A DNA stretch of 43,359 bases from positions 1 to 43,359 of the forward strand of contig JAHEYU010000052.1 of assembly GCA_023251435.1 (NCBI GenBank), given 5' to 3'. The position numbers and the translations under genes were made by a program. The first letter of the stretch is position 1, and each line of letters begins with the position of its first letter. This stretch comes from Bacteroidota bacterium. GTDB taxonomy: Bacteria; Bacteroidota; Bacteroidia; Bacteroidales; Prolixibacteraceae. Positions 35,294 to 43,359 of the stretch are shown here, one piece after another. The notes below the pieces were generated by a model that worked only from the letters and a program-made list of their open reading frames with translations, was not told the origin of the DNA and did not search any database.

Positions 35294-36025
35294 TTACAAA
35301 GTAATTTTTACGTAGGATGCAAAATTATGCCTTACGGTTCCAACACCTGCAACATCTGCCAATGCTCCAACACGGAAATAATAATTTCTTCCAGGTTTTA
35401 ATAGGCTGGAATTGGCTGCCAGATCAATTGAAAGTGTATAGGTGGTTGCATCAATGTTTTTTGATGGACTAAAAGACTGTGTAAAACCAGTGCCGGTGGT
35501 ATTAAACTTCACATTCTCACCTACATAAATATCAGTAAACGCATACAGGCGGATTGCCTTGGCCTTTACCCTTGATTTACCTGCTTCTAAACTAAAGCTT
35601 GCAACTATTTTGTTACCTGTTTTGTCGTGGGTAATGTTGCAATTTTTAATCCTGATATATGGAACTACCTGAAAATCGCGTTGATTCTCACCTGCTTTGA
35701 TTTCGACATCGTTGACTCGGTAAGGGAAAAAGTTACCATTGGCAAGATTGATGTCGTAAGTATTAGCAAAAACCAGATTATTACGAAATTCACCAGTGTT
35801 CTTGATCAACCATTTTTGAGAAACCGGTGTAGCATAACCACCTTTTTCAAAGACTTCGATTTGTGAGCCATTAATCAATTCCGTTTCGACCAAACCACCT
35901 CCGACACTGTCTTTTATTGCTCCAAAAAAGGATGCGCCGGGTGCTTCAAAGTTGTCTTTTTCGCACGACTGGAGCAGTGCAAAAAGGCAAACAACTGTTA
36001 ATATGGAATAAACTATCTTTTTCAT
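35294..36025 (-). CDS. DUF3823-type SusCD-associated lipoprotein
   Basis: Surface lipoprotein (243 aa) with lipobox LLQSC (Cys21). It is followed by two beta-sandwich domains of the DUF3823 family (GASFFGAIKDSVGGGLVETELINGS split over the first strands, then NYYFRVGALAD near the end). Such proteins follow SusD in many polysaccharide utilisation loci and probably bind glycan or stabilise the uptake complex. It lies 18 bp after SusD, and a strong stem-loop follows it. Family assignment is by position and strand pattern; the exact ligand is unknown. Confidence 0.82.
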   Translation of the reverse strand: MKKIVYSILTVVCLFALLQSCEKDNFEAPGASFFGAIKDSVGGGLVETELINGSQIEVFEKGGYATPVSQKWLIKNTGEFRNNLVFANTYDINLANGNFFPYRVNDVEIKAGENQRDFQVVPYIRIKNCNITHDKTGNKIVASFSLEAGKSRVKAKAIRLYAFTDIYVGENVKFNTTGTGFTQSFSPSKNIDATTYTLSIDLAANSSLLKPGRNYYFRVGALADVAGVGTVRHNFASYVKITL

Positions 36026-36043
36026 TTTATATGGATTATCAAA

Positions 36044-38014
36044 TTAATATTGAGGATTTTGCACAAGCTTATTGGTGCCAACGCCGGGAATGCCTTTGTA
36101 ATACGACATGGTCTGAAACACAACACCATTTGCTTTTTCGTCATAATAGTTGTTAGCGCGAACAAAGATGTATTTTGGTGTAGTTTCACGCAGATCCAAC
36201 ACGGGAACCAAAGCCTGACGACGTGTTCCAGTAGCGAAAGTGGTATGGTAATCGCGGCGACGAACCAAATCCCAATAACGAGGGCCTTCAAATGCAAATT
36301 CAACCCGACGTTCTTTTAATATATTTTCAATAGTAGCCGGGATTTGGTCTTTGTGGCCTGCACGTTTTCTGATATCATTCACCAAGGTTTTAGCGAGATT
36401 TGCATCACCACTTCCACTTTCAATAGCAGCCTCAGCATAGTTCAGGTATATTTCCGGCAGGCGGAAGTCGATGTAATCAGTTATTGAACTCCAACGTACA
36501 CCTTGTGCATTTTTCCCTTCGGTGAGGAATTTCTTAAGCGAGAAGCCAGAACTGGTGAAGTTCGCATTGTCAAAGTTGCCCAAACCCCTAAATCCAGAGT
36601 AAGCTGAAGGAGTAGAAGCTCCATAAGAATAGTAAGTTTTACCGTCTAACCCAGTTGCATTGGCTTCTGTATAAATAAGCTTTGTGCCATCTTGTTTGAT
36701 TAAACCACCCTGAATAATGATCGGTACATTTTTCCATGTAGCTCCCGGAACAATAATACTTGCCAGTAAACGGGCATCCTTATTCATAAAAGGATCAATC
36801 AGGTTGTCGTATTTTTTATAGGGCACAGCAAGATCCACTTTGGTTGGGTCGGCAACCACATAATTTTCGTTGCCATCGGTACGGGTCACGATTTTTGCGC
36901 TTTTACCTGTTCCGTCATCGGTGTAATCTTCGTAAACATCTACCAAGTTGAGAGAAGGGCTAAACCTTCCATAAGCAAGGTATCCGGTAGCGGTCTGTGA
37001 CGGGTTGAAATGTACATCGTAGCAATGCCCCTGCAAAGCCGTAATAGTGCCGTCGATGTAACTTTTTGCAAAAATGACTTCATTTTTGACCTCACCACTT
37101 GCCGGATTCTGGAAAATTTCCTGATAATTTTTGGCAGCCTCGATGTTACTTGACGGTGATGCTTTATATAGTGATTTACCTGCACCATCAATAATGGCCT
37201 TCGAGGCATCCGTACAAATTTTGTAATAGGCATTGGCATCGGCTATCGTCATTCCTCCAACCAATTTCTGATCAACTGCTTCGCCGGTTAAAGGTGCTTT
37301 GTCCCAGAATTTGGCAATTGAGGCAGCATGCAATGCAGCACGCGATTTCAGTGCTAAAGCAGCCCATTTGGTTGCACGATATGCTCCCTCTGCAGAAGTA
37401 ACTGCTGCCGGAAGATTTGCAGTGGCAAAATCACATTCAGCAAGAATAAAGTCCCATGTTTCTTTTTCAGTACTGCGAGCAATAAATAGGTTGGCATTAT
37501 CGGATTCCGGGAGGTATTCGAGGGTTTCTTTTACCAATGGAACACCACCATAGCGTTTTACCAAACCAAAATACATGTACGCACGAATAAAATGAGCTTC
37601 ACTTTTCAGCCTGTTGCGTTGTGCCTCATCAATTGCTACCATTTTTAGGTTGTCCATAAATTGGTTTACCTGGCGGATTCCCGAATAATCCCAGTATCCA
37701 TCAGAGATAGGTCCGGCTCCGGAACCGTGTGTCATCATCGCGTCATCAGTGAAAAAACTGGACGACCAACCATGAGCTACAAAAGAAGAACCAGCGTCGC
37801 TTCTGTAATTAAAACTCTGGCCCGGATTATATCTAAAGTCCTCAACAGGCATTCTGTTGTACAAATTTGCCAAGAGTACTTTAATTCCATTTGGATCATT
37901 CAACAACTGCTCTGCGGGTACCCGGTCAAGCGGTTGCTCTTCAAGAAAATCATTACACGAGGGTATTACAAATGCAGTAAATGCAATCAGTATATATAAT
38001 AATCTACGTTTCAT
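36044..38014 (-). CDS. SusD/RagB-family glycan-binding lipoprotein
   Basis: Surface lipoprotein lid of the SusCD uptake complex (656 aa). I prefer the ATG at 38014, which gives the signal MKRRLLYILIAFTAFVIPSC with lipobox Cys20. The ATG at 38026 would overlap the SusC stop. SusD hallmarks are NDFLEEQPLDRVP after the lipobox, SEAHFIRAYMYFGLVKRYGG with the TPR-like helices, and the C-terminal RRVEFAFEGPRYWDLVRR. It lies 11 bp downstream of SusC in the standard order. Ligand specificity cannot be read from the sequence. Confidence 0.95.
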   Translation of the reverse strand: MKRRLLYILIAFTAFVIPSCNDFLEEQPLDRVPAEQLLNDPNGIKVLLANLYNRMPVEDFRYNPGQSFNYRSDAGSSFVAHGWSSSFFTDDAMMTHGSGAGPISDGYWDYSGIRQVNQFMDNLKMVAIDEAQRNRLKSEAHFIRAYMYFGLVKRYGGVPLVKETLEYLPESDNANLFIARSTEKETWDFILAECDFATANLPAAVTSAEGAYRATKWAALALKSRAALHAASIAKFWDKAPLTGEAVDQKLVGGMTIADANAYYKICTDASKAIIDGAGKSLYKASPSSNIEAAKNYQEIFQNPASGEVKNEVIFAKSYIDGTITALQGHCYDVHFNPSQTATGYLAYGRFSPSLNLVDVYEDYTDDGTGKSAKIVTRTDGNENYVVADPTKVDLAVPYKKYDNLIDPFMNKDARLLASIIVPGATWKNVPIIIQGGLIKQDGTKLIYTEANATGLDGKTYYSYGASTPSAYSGFRGLGNFDNANFTSSGFSLKKFLTEGKNAQGVRWSSITDYIDFRLPEIYLNYAEAAIESGSGDANLAKTLVNDIRKRAGHKDQIPATIENILKERRVEFAFEGPRYWDLVRRRDYHTTFATGTRRQALVPVLDLRETTPKYIFVRANNYYDEKANGVVFQTMSYYKGIPGVGTNKLVQNPQY

Positions 38015-38025
38015 ATTACAAGTCA

Positions 38026-41000
38026 TTAAAAGTTAACATTAATTCCAAGGTTAAACGACCTCATCAGCGGATAAGTCAAATCAGCGGCGTAATCCCCTTC
38101 TTCGCGCTCAGGATCAAGATTTTTCAGATTTTTGCTTGTGAAGGTATAAAGGTTAAACCCATTCAGATAGACACGAAGAGATTCTGTTTTAATTCGTGAA
38201 GTCAAACTCTTCGGAAGTGTGTACCCAATTTCGAGACTCTTTATTCTTAAATATTTGGCATCATGCCTCCATTCCGAAGTTATAAGGTTATCTGTTGTTC
38301 CTCCGTAGTTTGAGCGTAGCGCAGGATACCTTCCTTCAACCCATTTAGTTGTAGGATCATAAGGATTTGCAGTCGGATCTTCGGTATGCCACCGGTCAAG
38401 GAATTTATCCAACAAAACCGGATACCTGCCATAACCCCAAATGTCGTCAACTTTGGTAAAGATCGTAAATAACGCAGAACCCTGCAGCAACATGTTAAAG
38501 TCGAAGTTTTTCCAAGAGGCATTTAGGTTGGCGCCGAACTGTAAAGGAGGATTACCTGCATAGCCCTGGTACTGACCGGCCCAGAACATGGGAAGCTGGT
38601 CGTTTCCGTTGATGACACCATCTCCGTTTACATCGGTAACTTTGAAACTGCCCGGTAGCATTTTTGAGTTTCCGGTACCGCCACCAAGTAGTGGAGCTGT
38701 TTCATATTCCTGAAGGCTGCTGTAGCGGCCATCAATATCGTAACCCCACTCGCGTCCCTGATAACGTTCTGATCCCCAGGGATCTTTCCATGCTTCCATG
38801 GTAGAAGTATAAGGAGCTCTTTCAGTGTGAACAAGGTATCTGCGCGAATAAGTAGCATTCACGCTTACTCCATACGAAAAATCATTGATTTTATTCTTGT
38901 GCGAAATAACTAATTCAAGTCCGCGTACAAGGTCACTGTTTATGTTTTCCTGAGGAAAACTTGCACCAAAAGTATTTGGAACCGATTGAACACGATTTCC
39001 GAGTAAACCATCACGGTTTTTCTGGAAAACATCGAATGAAGCGCCGATCTTGCCTTTCCATGCATCAATGTCGAGACCTACATTTTCTGTGGTGCTGTTA
39101 CCCCAGGTTAGGTTATCGTTTATAACTCCCGGAGGATACATCCCCATCGTTAGTACCCCACTATTAAATACATAACCCCTGTCAATTCCACCAAAACGGT
39201 ATCCTGAATAATATTCAAATGGGTTGCCCTGGTCAAATCCCATTTTTCCATAAGATCCTCTAAGTTTGAGGTTACTTATAGCAGGAAAATTGTCCTTAAT
39301 AAATGGTTCCTCCGAAATTCTCCAACCACCTGAAACTGAAGGGAAGAATGCCCATCGTTTTCCAGGAGCATAGCGATACGATCCATCATAACGAAAAGCC
39401 ACTTCAAGTAAATACTTGCTTTTGTAATCGTAGTTAAAACGGCCCAGATAAGAAAGGAAAGCAGTAGTCGAACGGTTTCCTGCATTTAATGCATTGGTCA
39501 AACTCCCCTGATCAATAATGTCGTGGGTATAAACATCATCATACTGCCGTTTTGCAAAAAGGTAATTGTTTTTGGTGTCGCGCATCTCATAAACGAAAGT
39601 AGCACCAAGATTATGCACCTTGTTAAAGGTATTTTTGTAGGTCGCCTGTAATTGCAAATCTCTGCGGCTGAATATTGAATTTGAATTTTGATAGTTATTT
39701 AAGCGGGGAGTAAAGACGGCATCGGTATTGTAATCATACATGTAATATCCTTTGGCAAGGTTCGATGCATCATTGATGTTTCCATCATAAGCGCCAAGAA
39801 CTCCCAGCGAAAGACCATTTACAAAAGGAACATTGTACGTTAACTCGACTGTACTTTGATACTGGAAATTACTCCATTTATCATAGCCTGAAATTTCCTC
39901 TGTCATTAAAGCATAAGCATTGTTGTTTTCAGGAGGAACGCGGGTGATGTGTGCAGGATTATTAACCGTGAAGGGTCCATATCCGCGGTCGCTGGTCATA
40001 ATGGGTTTGAACAACCAGAAATAGGAACCTTGCGGACTCTTATTATTATCATACTTGCCGGATACAGTAATTTTAGCTTTAAGATCTTTATTTATCTGTG
40101 CTGTAACTGTATTTCTAAAATTGTATTTACGATATTCCTGAATATTGCTTTTCAGTAATCCATTGTCTTCGGTGTATCCGAAACTTGAGTAAAAATTGAT
40201 CTTTTCAGTACCGCCACTTAATGAAAAATTGTGCTGTTGCTGGGTAGCATAATTCTTTAAAGTCAGATCAAGCCAGTCGAAATTCTGATAGCCGGGCTCA
40301 GTTCCTGTTTTCCACTTATCAAGAACATCAGCCGAAAACGCCGGAGCATTGCCAATGTTTTTTTCCATCTCGTTTTTCATCACCCGATAGGTATATGCAT
40401 CAACGGTTTTTTCCATTCCTGTAGGTTCTTTAACACCGGTAAATGCAGAATAGCTGAATTTCGTTTTCCCTTGTGCTCCCGATTTTGTGATGACAATGAT
40501 TACCCCATTGTCGGCATTCATACCGTAAATGGCTGCTGATGCATCTTTCAGAATCGAGATACTCTCGATATCTTCTGGATTTAAACGCTCGAAATCAGAC
40601 ATTCCATCACGGGCAACTCCATCGATTACAACCAAGGGCGCTCCAAAACCACGAATACTAACCAGACTGTTGAATGTGCCCGGTTCTCCGGTCCGCTGCC
40701 TGATTTGTACGCCAGGAATTTTTCCCTGAAGATTGCTGACTAAACTGGTGGACCGGGTAGTCAGAATTTCTTTCGATTTTATTGAGGCAATTGAACCCGA
40801 AAGTGTTTCCTTTTTTTGTGTTCCATACCCCACAGCCACCACCTCTTCAATACCAATGGCATCTTCTTCCATCATTACATTAATTGCAGTCTTGGATCCA
40901 ACTGCGACTTCCTGTCCTTTCATCCCTACAAACGAAAATTGCAAAGTGGCACTTTCAGGAACATTGGGAAGAGAGTAACTTCCATTTCCATCGGTAATGG

Positions 41001-41475
41001 TGCCGTTAGTAGTACCTTTTACTACTACCGAAACCCCGGGCAATGAAGCTCCGGAAGAGTCGGTGACTTTGCCAGAAACGGACTTGCCTTGTTGTTGTTC
41101 GGTGGTGCTGAATTTTCCGCGGGTAATTACGATGTTTTTGTCGAGTATCCGGTATTCGTAGCGTTCGGCAAGGACCTTTTTCAGAATGTCTTCGATAGAA
41201 GCATTTCTAAGGTCTATGGATACCTTTTGGTCGAGATTGAGTTCTTCTGATTTAAAGAAAAACCCAAATTCGCTGGTACGCTCAATTTCGCGAAAAACAT
41301 CCACCAGCGTGGCATCTTTCATTTTTAGGTCGATCCTCACATTTTGGCTGTAGCCTGAGCCAGCCGTTGCTGCAATAACAGCAAACAAAATCAGTGTTAG
41401 TGTTAGTTTCATAACGCGTGTAATTTTTTTCCACCTTCGCCGCGCAATGCACGACAAGTCACAACAATTTTTCAT
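38026..41475 (-). CDS. SusC/RagA TonB-linked transporter with STN domain
   Basis: Outer-membrane glycan importer (1149 aa). After a long N-terminus with signal peptide (about 22-44) come a secretin/TonB N-terminal (STN) domain at 47-118, a carboxypeptidase-regulatory-like domain at 132-203 (SVSGKVTDSSGASLPGVSVV), TonB-box-like EVVAVGYGTQ at 211-220, a plug (IPGVQIRQR) and the barrel, ending NLGINVNF. The STN domain is the part that contacts FecR-type anti-sigma factors, and such a pair is encoded directly upstream. Substrate binding should therefore signal across the envelope as well as drive import. A start at the second Met (residue 22) is also possible. Confidence 0.95.
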   Translation of the reverse strand: MKNCCDLSCIARRRWKKITRVMKLTLTLILFAVIAATAGSGYSQNVRIDLKMKDATLVDVFREIERTSEFGFFFKSEELNLDQKVSIDLRNASIEDILKKVLAERYEYRILDKNIVITRGKFSTTEQQQGKSVSGKVTDSSGASLPGVSVVVKGTTNGTITDGNGSYSLPNVPESATLQFSFVGMKGQEVAVGSKTAINVMMEEDAIGIEEVVAVGYGTQKKETLSGSIASIKSKEILTTRSTSLVSNLQGKIPGVQIRQRTGEPGTFNSLVSIRGFGAPLVVIDGVARDGMSDFERLNPEDIESISILKDASAAIYGMNADNGVIIVITKSGAQGKTKFSYSAFTGVKEPTGMEKTVDAYTYRVMKNEMEKNIGNAPAFSADVLDKWKTGTEPGYQNFDWLDLTLKNYATQQQHNFSLSGGTEKINFYSSFGYTEDNGLLKSNIQEYRKYNFRNTVTAQINKDLKAKITVSGKYDNNKSPQGSYFWLFKPIMTSDRGYGPFTVNNPAHITRVPPENNNAYALMTEEISGYDKWSNFQYQSTVELTYNVPFVNGLSLGVLGAYDGNINDASNLAKGYYMYDYNTDAVFTPRLNNYQNSNSIFSRRDLQLQATYKNTFNKVHNLGATFVYEMRDTKNNYLFAKRQYDDVYTHDIIDQGSLTNALNAGNRSTTAFLSYLGRFNYDYKSKYLLEVAFRYDGSYRYAPGKRWAFFPSVSGGWRISEEPFIKDNFPAISNLKLRGSYGKMGFDQGNPFEYYSGYRFGGIDRGYVFNSGVLTMGMYPPGVINDNLTWGNSTTENVGLDIDAWKGKIGASFDVFQKNRDGLLGNRVQSVPNTFGASFPQENINSDLVRGLELVISHKNKINDFSYGVSVNATYSRRYLVHTERAPYTSTMEAWKDPWGSERYQGREWGYDIDGRYSSLQEYETAPLLGGGTGNSKMLPGSFKVTDVNGDGVINGNDQLPMFWAGQYQGYAGNPPLQFGANLNASWKNFDFNMLLQGSALFTIFTKVDDIWGYGRYPVLLDKFLDRWHTEDPTANPYDPTTKWVEGRYPALRSNYGGTTDNLITSEWRHDAKYLRIKSLEIGYTLPKSLTSRIKTESLRVYLNGFNLYTFTSKNLKNLDPEREEGDYAADLTYPLMRSFNLGINVNF

Positions 41476-41503
41476 ACGTTTGTTTTGAATTTAGTTAATA
41501 CTG

Positions 41504-41525
41504 GAAACTGACTCCACTCAGTTTC
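41504..41525 (-). repeat. leader hairpin A before SusC (loop gtggag)
   Basis: Perfect 8-bp stem gaaactga (41504-41511) with tcagtttc (41518-41525). The 6-nt loop reads ctccac on the plus strand, gtggag on the transcribed strand. It lies 29 bp upstream of the SusC start codon. Confidence 0.65.
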
Positions 41526-41542
41526 ATTTTATTGAAATTCGG

Positions 41543-41571
41543 ATGCACCCCTCCACGGGTGCATTTTTTTT
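41543..41571. terminator. hairpin B between FecR and SusC (same loop; T run on plus strand)
   Basis: Perfect 8-bp stem atgcaccc (41543-41550) with gggtgcat (41557-41564). It has the same 6-nt loop as hairpin A. Eight T residues follow on the plus strand, but there is no plus-strand gene here. On the minus strand the run precedes the stem and includes the end of the FecR stop codon, so it is not a terminator for FecR. Confidence 0.55.
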
Positions 41572-42556
41572 ATTTACTGATCTTAATAATGTCTTTTCCC
41601 TCCTTTTTATCGGTTATTTCATATTTTATCTGGTCGGTTATAGCCAGGATTTTTAACACCATTTGCACGGTGGTACTACGTTTTACCACACTGGTATAAC
41701 GGGTATTGGCCAGCTTTTGGTCATCAATGTGTATTTCGATGTTGTACCATTTTTCCAGTTCTTTGCAAATTTCGGAGAGCGGTTGGTCGATAAACACAAA
41801 TTTGCCCTCTGTCCAGGCTGTAACAATGGATGGGTCTTGTTGATTGACAACTATATTTTTGTTCGATCTGTCGTAACTGACCAGTTCTCCGGGTTTTACG
41901 GTGAGGAACGATTCTCCGGAGTTTTGGATCAGGTCAATGCGGCCTTCCACCAATGTGGTCGAAATTGTTTGTTCCGATTCGTAAGCGCGGATGTTAAAAA
42001 TGGTACCAATATCCCTGACTTTAAATTGCCCCAGATCAACAGTAAATTTCCGTTCGGGATCGGGAACAAGGTCAAAATAGGCTTCGCCGTCAAGCCTGGC
42101 GGTGGTTTCTCCTGATTCGTTTTTATCAAGCTTTAGTTTTGTGCCCGAACTGAGCCAAATGGTTGACCCACCTTCCAGGTGAATTTTGGAAACACTGCCT
42201 TTTTCAGAACTGTATTCGATTTGCTGGCTGATGGGAGATGAAGTTTCGCGGTTCAATAAAAAATCGGCCATAAATCCCAAAGTCAGCGCGATAATGAAGA
42301 TGGCCGCATACCGCATCCATTGATGGATGAGTGGTTGAGGTTTTTGAGTTTGTATGCGTTCCCAGAAGTGTAAAAAGCTTTTGTCCTGCTGGCCACGATA
42401 TTTTTCTGGGTTCAGGTTGCTCAGTACATACAGGTTTTTGTAGTGGTAATATTTGGATTGCTTTTCCGGATTGTTTTCAAGTGAAGCAAAGAATTCACTT
42501 TTTTCAGTCTCGTTGGCTGTATTGTTCAGTATTTTATGGAAGATATCTTCGGTCAT
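41570..42556 (-). CDS. FecR-family anti-sigma factor
   Basis: Inner-membrane regulator (328 aa). The cytoplasmic N-terminal region (1-80) holds the sigma factor. One membrane helix lies at about 84-105 (YAAIFIIALTLGFMADFLL). The periplasmic FecR domain contains YSSEKGSVSKIHLEGGS, GEAYFDLVPDPERKFTV and IGTIFNIRAY. A C-terminal DUF4974-type domain follows (DQPLSEICKELEKWYNIEI). It receives the signal from the SusC STN domain and releases the ECF factor encoded 62 bp upstream. The order sigma-FecR-SusC-SusD is the classic transenvelope control module of Bacteroidota glycan loci. Confidence 0.93.
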   Translation of the reverse strand: MTEDIFHKILNNTANETEKSEFFASLENNPEKQSKYYHYKNLYVLSNLNPEKYRGQQDKSFLHFWERIQTQKPQPLIHQWMRYAAIFIIALTLGFMADFLLNRETSSPISQQIEYSSEKGSVSKIHLEGGSTIWLSSGTKLKLDKNESGETTARLDGEAYFDLVPDPERKFTVDLGQFKVRDIGTIFNIRAYESEQTISTTLVEGRIDLIQNSGESFLTVKPGELVSYDRSNKNIVVNQQDPSIVTAWTEGKFVFIDQPLSEICKELEKWYNIEIHIDDQKLANTRYTSVVKRSTTVQMVLKILAITDQIKYEITDKKEGKDIIKISK

Positions 42557-42618
42557 GAGAAGCTTGATTTATTGACTAAACACATAAACCTGCAGATACC
42601 CTATCGAAAAAGTAAATT

Positions 42619-43209
42619 TTACGAAATTATTCTTGATAAGAGATACACCATCGGCAAATAATCTTTCAGTTCGACACGCAAAATCCGCAGGGCTTTTGAA
42701 ATACGTGCTTCCACTGTTTTTATGCTGATGCCTTGCCTGTCGGCAATTTCGCGGTACGATAATTCCTCGAAGCGGCTCAACCGGAAGGTTTCTACAATTT
42801 CAGGAGGAAGGTTGTTGATGGCCTCTTCAATTTTAGAACGAAGCTCTTCAAACTGAAGATAATTTCCCAGTTTTTCAAGCGCTTCGTAATTAAACTGCAT
42901 TTCGAGGTATTTTATGTTTTCCTGATGTTTCAGCGATATTTTCTGGTTTCGCAAGTAGTTCAGGCAGTTGTTTTTTGTAATGGTATAAAGAAAGTTACGA
43001 ATGTTGATCTGGTCATTCAGCGTTTCCCGTATTTCCCATAGTTTTAGGAATGTATCCTGAACGATTTCCTCCGAAACTTTTTCATCGTGCAGGTAATGGA
43101 GGCAAAGGTGGTACAGCACACCGAAGAATTCGTTGTAAACGGCTTCGTAGGCTTTTTTTTCACCTTTACGAAGGGAAGCAATATTCAGTTGGAAATTCGG
43201 ATGGTTCAT
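42619..43209 (-). CDS. ECF-type RNA polymerase sigma factor
   Basis: Sigma-70 family ECF factor of the Bacteroidota type (196 aa). Region 2 covers about 18-65 (VSEEIVQDTFLKLWEIR). Region 4 covers about 125-180, with the helix-turn-helix LSYREIADRQGISIKTVEARISKALRIL. It directs polymerase to the promoters of the downstream uptake genes when freed from FecR. It is the first gene of the locus. The short 150-bp region upstream shows no exact TAnnTTTG box, so its own promoter is unclear. Confidence 0.94.
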   Translation of the reverse strand: MNHPNFQLNIASLRKGEKKAYEAVYNEFFGVLYHLCLHYLHDEKVSEEIVQDTFLKLWEIRETLNDQINIRNFLYTITKNNCLNYLRNQKISLKHQENIKYLEMQFNYEALEKLGNYLQFEELRSKIEEAINNLPPEIVETFRLSRFEELSYREIADRQGISIKTVEARISKALRILRVELKDYLPMVYLLSRIIS

Positions 43210-43317
43210 CTATTAATTTCTCTTGGCTTTTAACTAAGACGTTGTTGTTGCGCATAAAACCCACCAAATCACCATCGGGCGTAATCGAACATTAATGGGC
43301 GACAACCCTTTTAAATA

Positions 43318-43342
43318 GGTGGTCATACAAATTCTACCACCT
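43318..43342. repeat. inverted repeat upstream of the sigma factor gene
   Basis: aggtggt (43318-43324) and accacct (43336-43342) form a 7-bp stem with an 11-nt loop about 110 bp upstream of the sigma factor start. It could be an operator or part of a neighbouring gene's terminator outside the window. Confidence 0.35.
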
Positions 43343-43359
43343 TGTATCTCTTCATTGTA

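Noticed and set aside
41543-41571. Terminator of the FecR gene
   Set aside because: The T run follows the stem on the plus strand only. The FecR transcript runs the other way, so the hairpin has no U tail.

Overview
The window looks like chromosomal DNA of an AT-rich Bacteroidota bacterium, most likely of the Marinilabiliales/Prolixibacteraceae type. The reasons are SusC/SusD genes with an ECF sigma/FecR pair, a UpxY-type NusG paralogue heading an exopolysaccharide operon, Bacteroidota-style promoter boxes (TAnnTTTG), and many secreted proteins and lipoproteins. The lineage is an inference from gene content. No rRNA, tRNA or CRISPR array was recognised.

Region 1 (1-6.0 kb, minus strand) is the start of an exopolysaccharide locus. 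In transcription order it holds an orphan IS3-type OrfA-like DNA-binding protein, a UpxY/NusG-like antiterminator, a roughly 375-nt leader with three hairpins, a polyprenyl glycosylphosphotransferase, a Wza-like lipoprotein, and a Wzc-like tyrosine autokinase cut by the window edge. Region 2 (6.0-6.83 kb) is non-coding and ends in a nested palindromic element.

Region 3 (6.83-12.57 kb, minus) is a five-gene heterodisulfide-reductase-like operon: HdrC, HdrB, HdrA, a second HdrC and a membrane-anchored HdrE/HdrD fusion. It probably encodes a redox complex linking the cytoplasm to the quinone pool; its substrate is unknown. The two larger spaces inside it are filled with short palindromes and low-complexity repeats.

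Region 4 (12.7-17.1 kb) is mixed. It contains a DUF6807/PmoA-family secreted protein and a cupin on the plus strand, a lone PD-(D/E)XK-like protein, a TonB-dependent receptor, and a 42-residue zinc-ribbon-like protein. Region 5 (17.1-24.5 kb, minus) appears to be one transcription unit: a small secreted protein, its giant paralogue carrying about 24 TPR-like repeats, an AmgK-like kinase fused to a RapZ C-terminal domain, and the small Cys4 protein. Region 6 (24.6-27.7 kb) holds an agmatine-deiminase-family enzyme and an AAA/DUF4143 ATPase bracketed by 33-bp direct repeats.

Region 7 (27.7-43.2 kb, minus) is a complete polysaccharide utilisation locus. In order it holds an ECF sigma factor, FecR, SusC with an STN domain, SusD, a DUF3823 lipoprotein, a stem-loop terminator or attenuator, two related glycosidase-like proteins, an Asp-rich secreted protein of unknown family, and a GH2 enzyme resembling exo-beta-glucosaminidase/beta-mannosidase. 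The expected logic is that glycan uptake through SusCD signals through FecR to the sigma factor, which switches on the locus. The enzymes suggest a beta-linked hexosamine or mannose-type glycan, but this is not proven.
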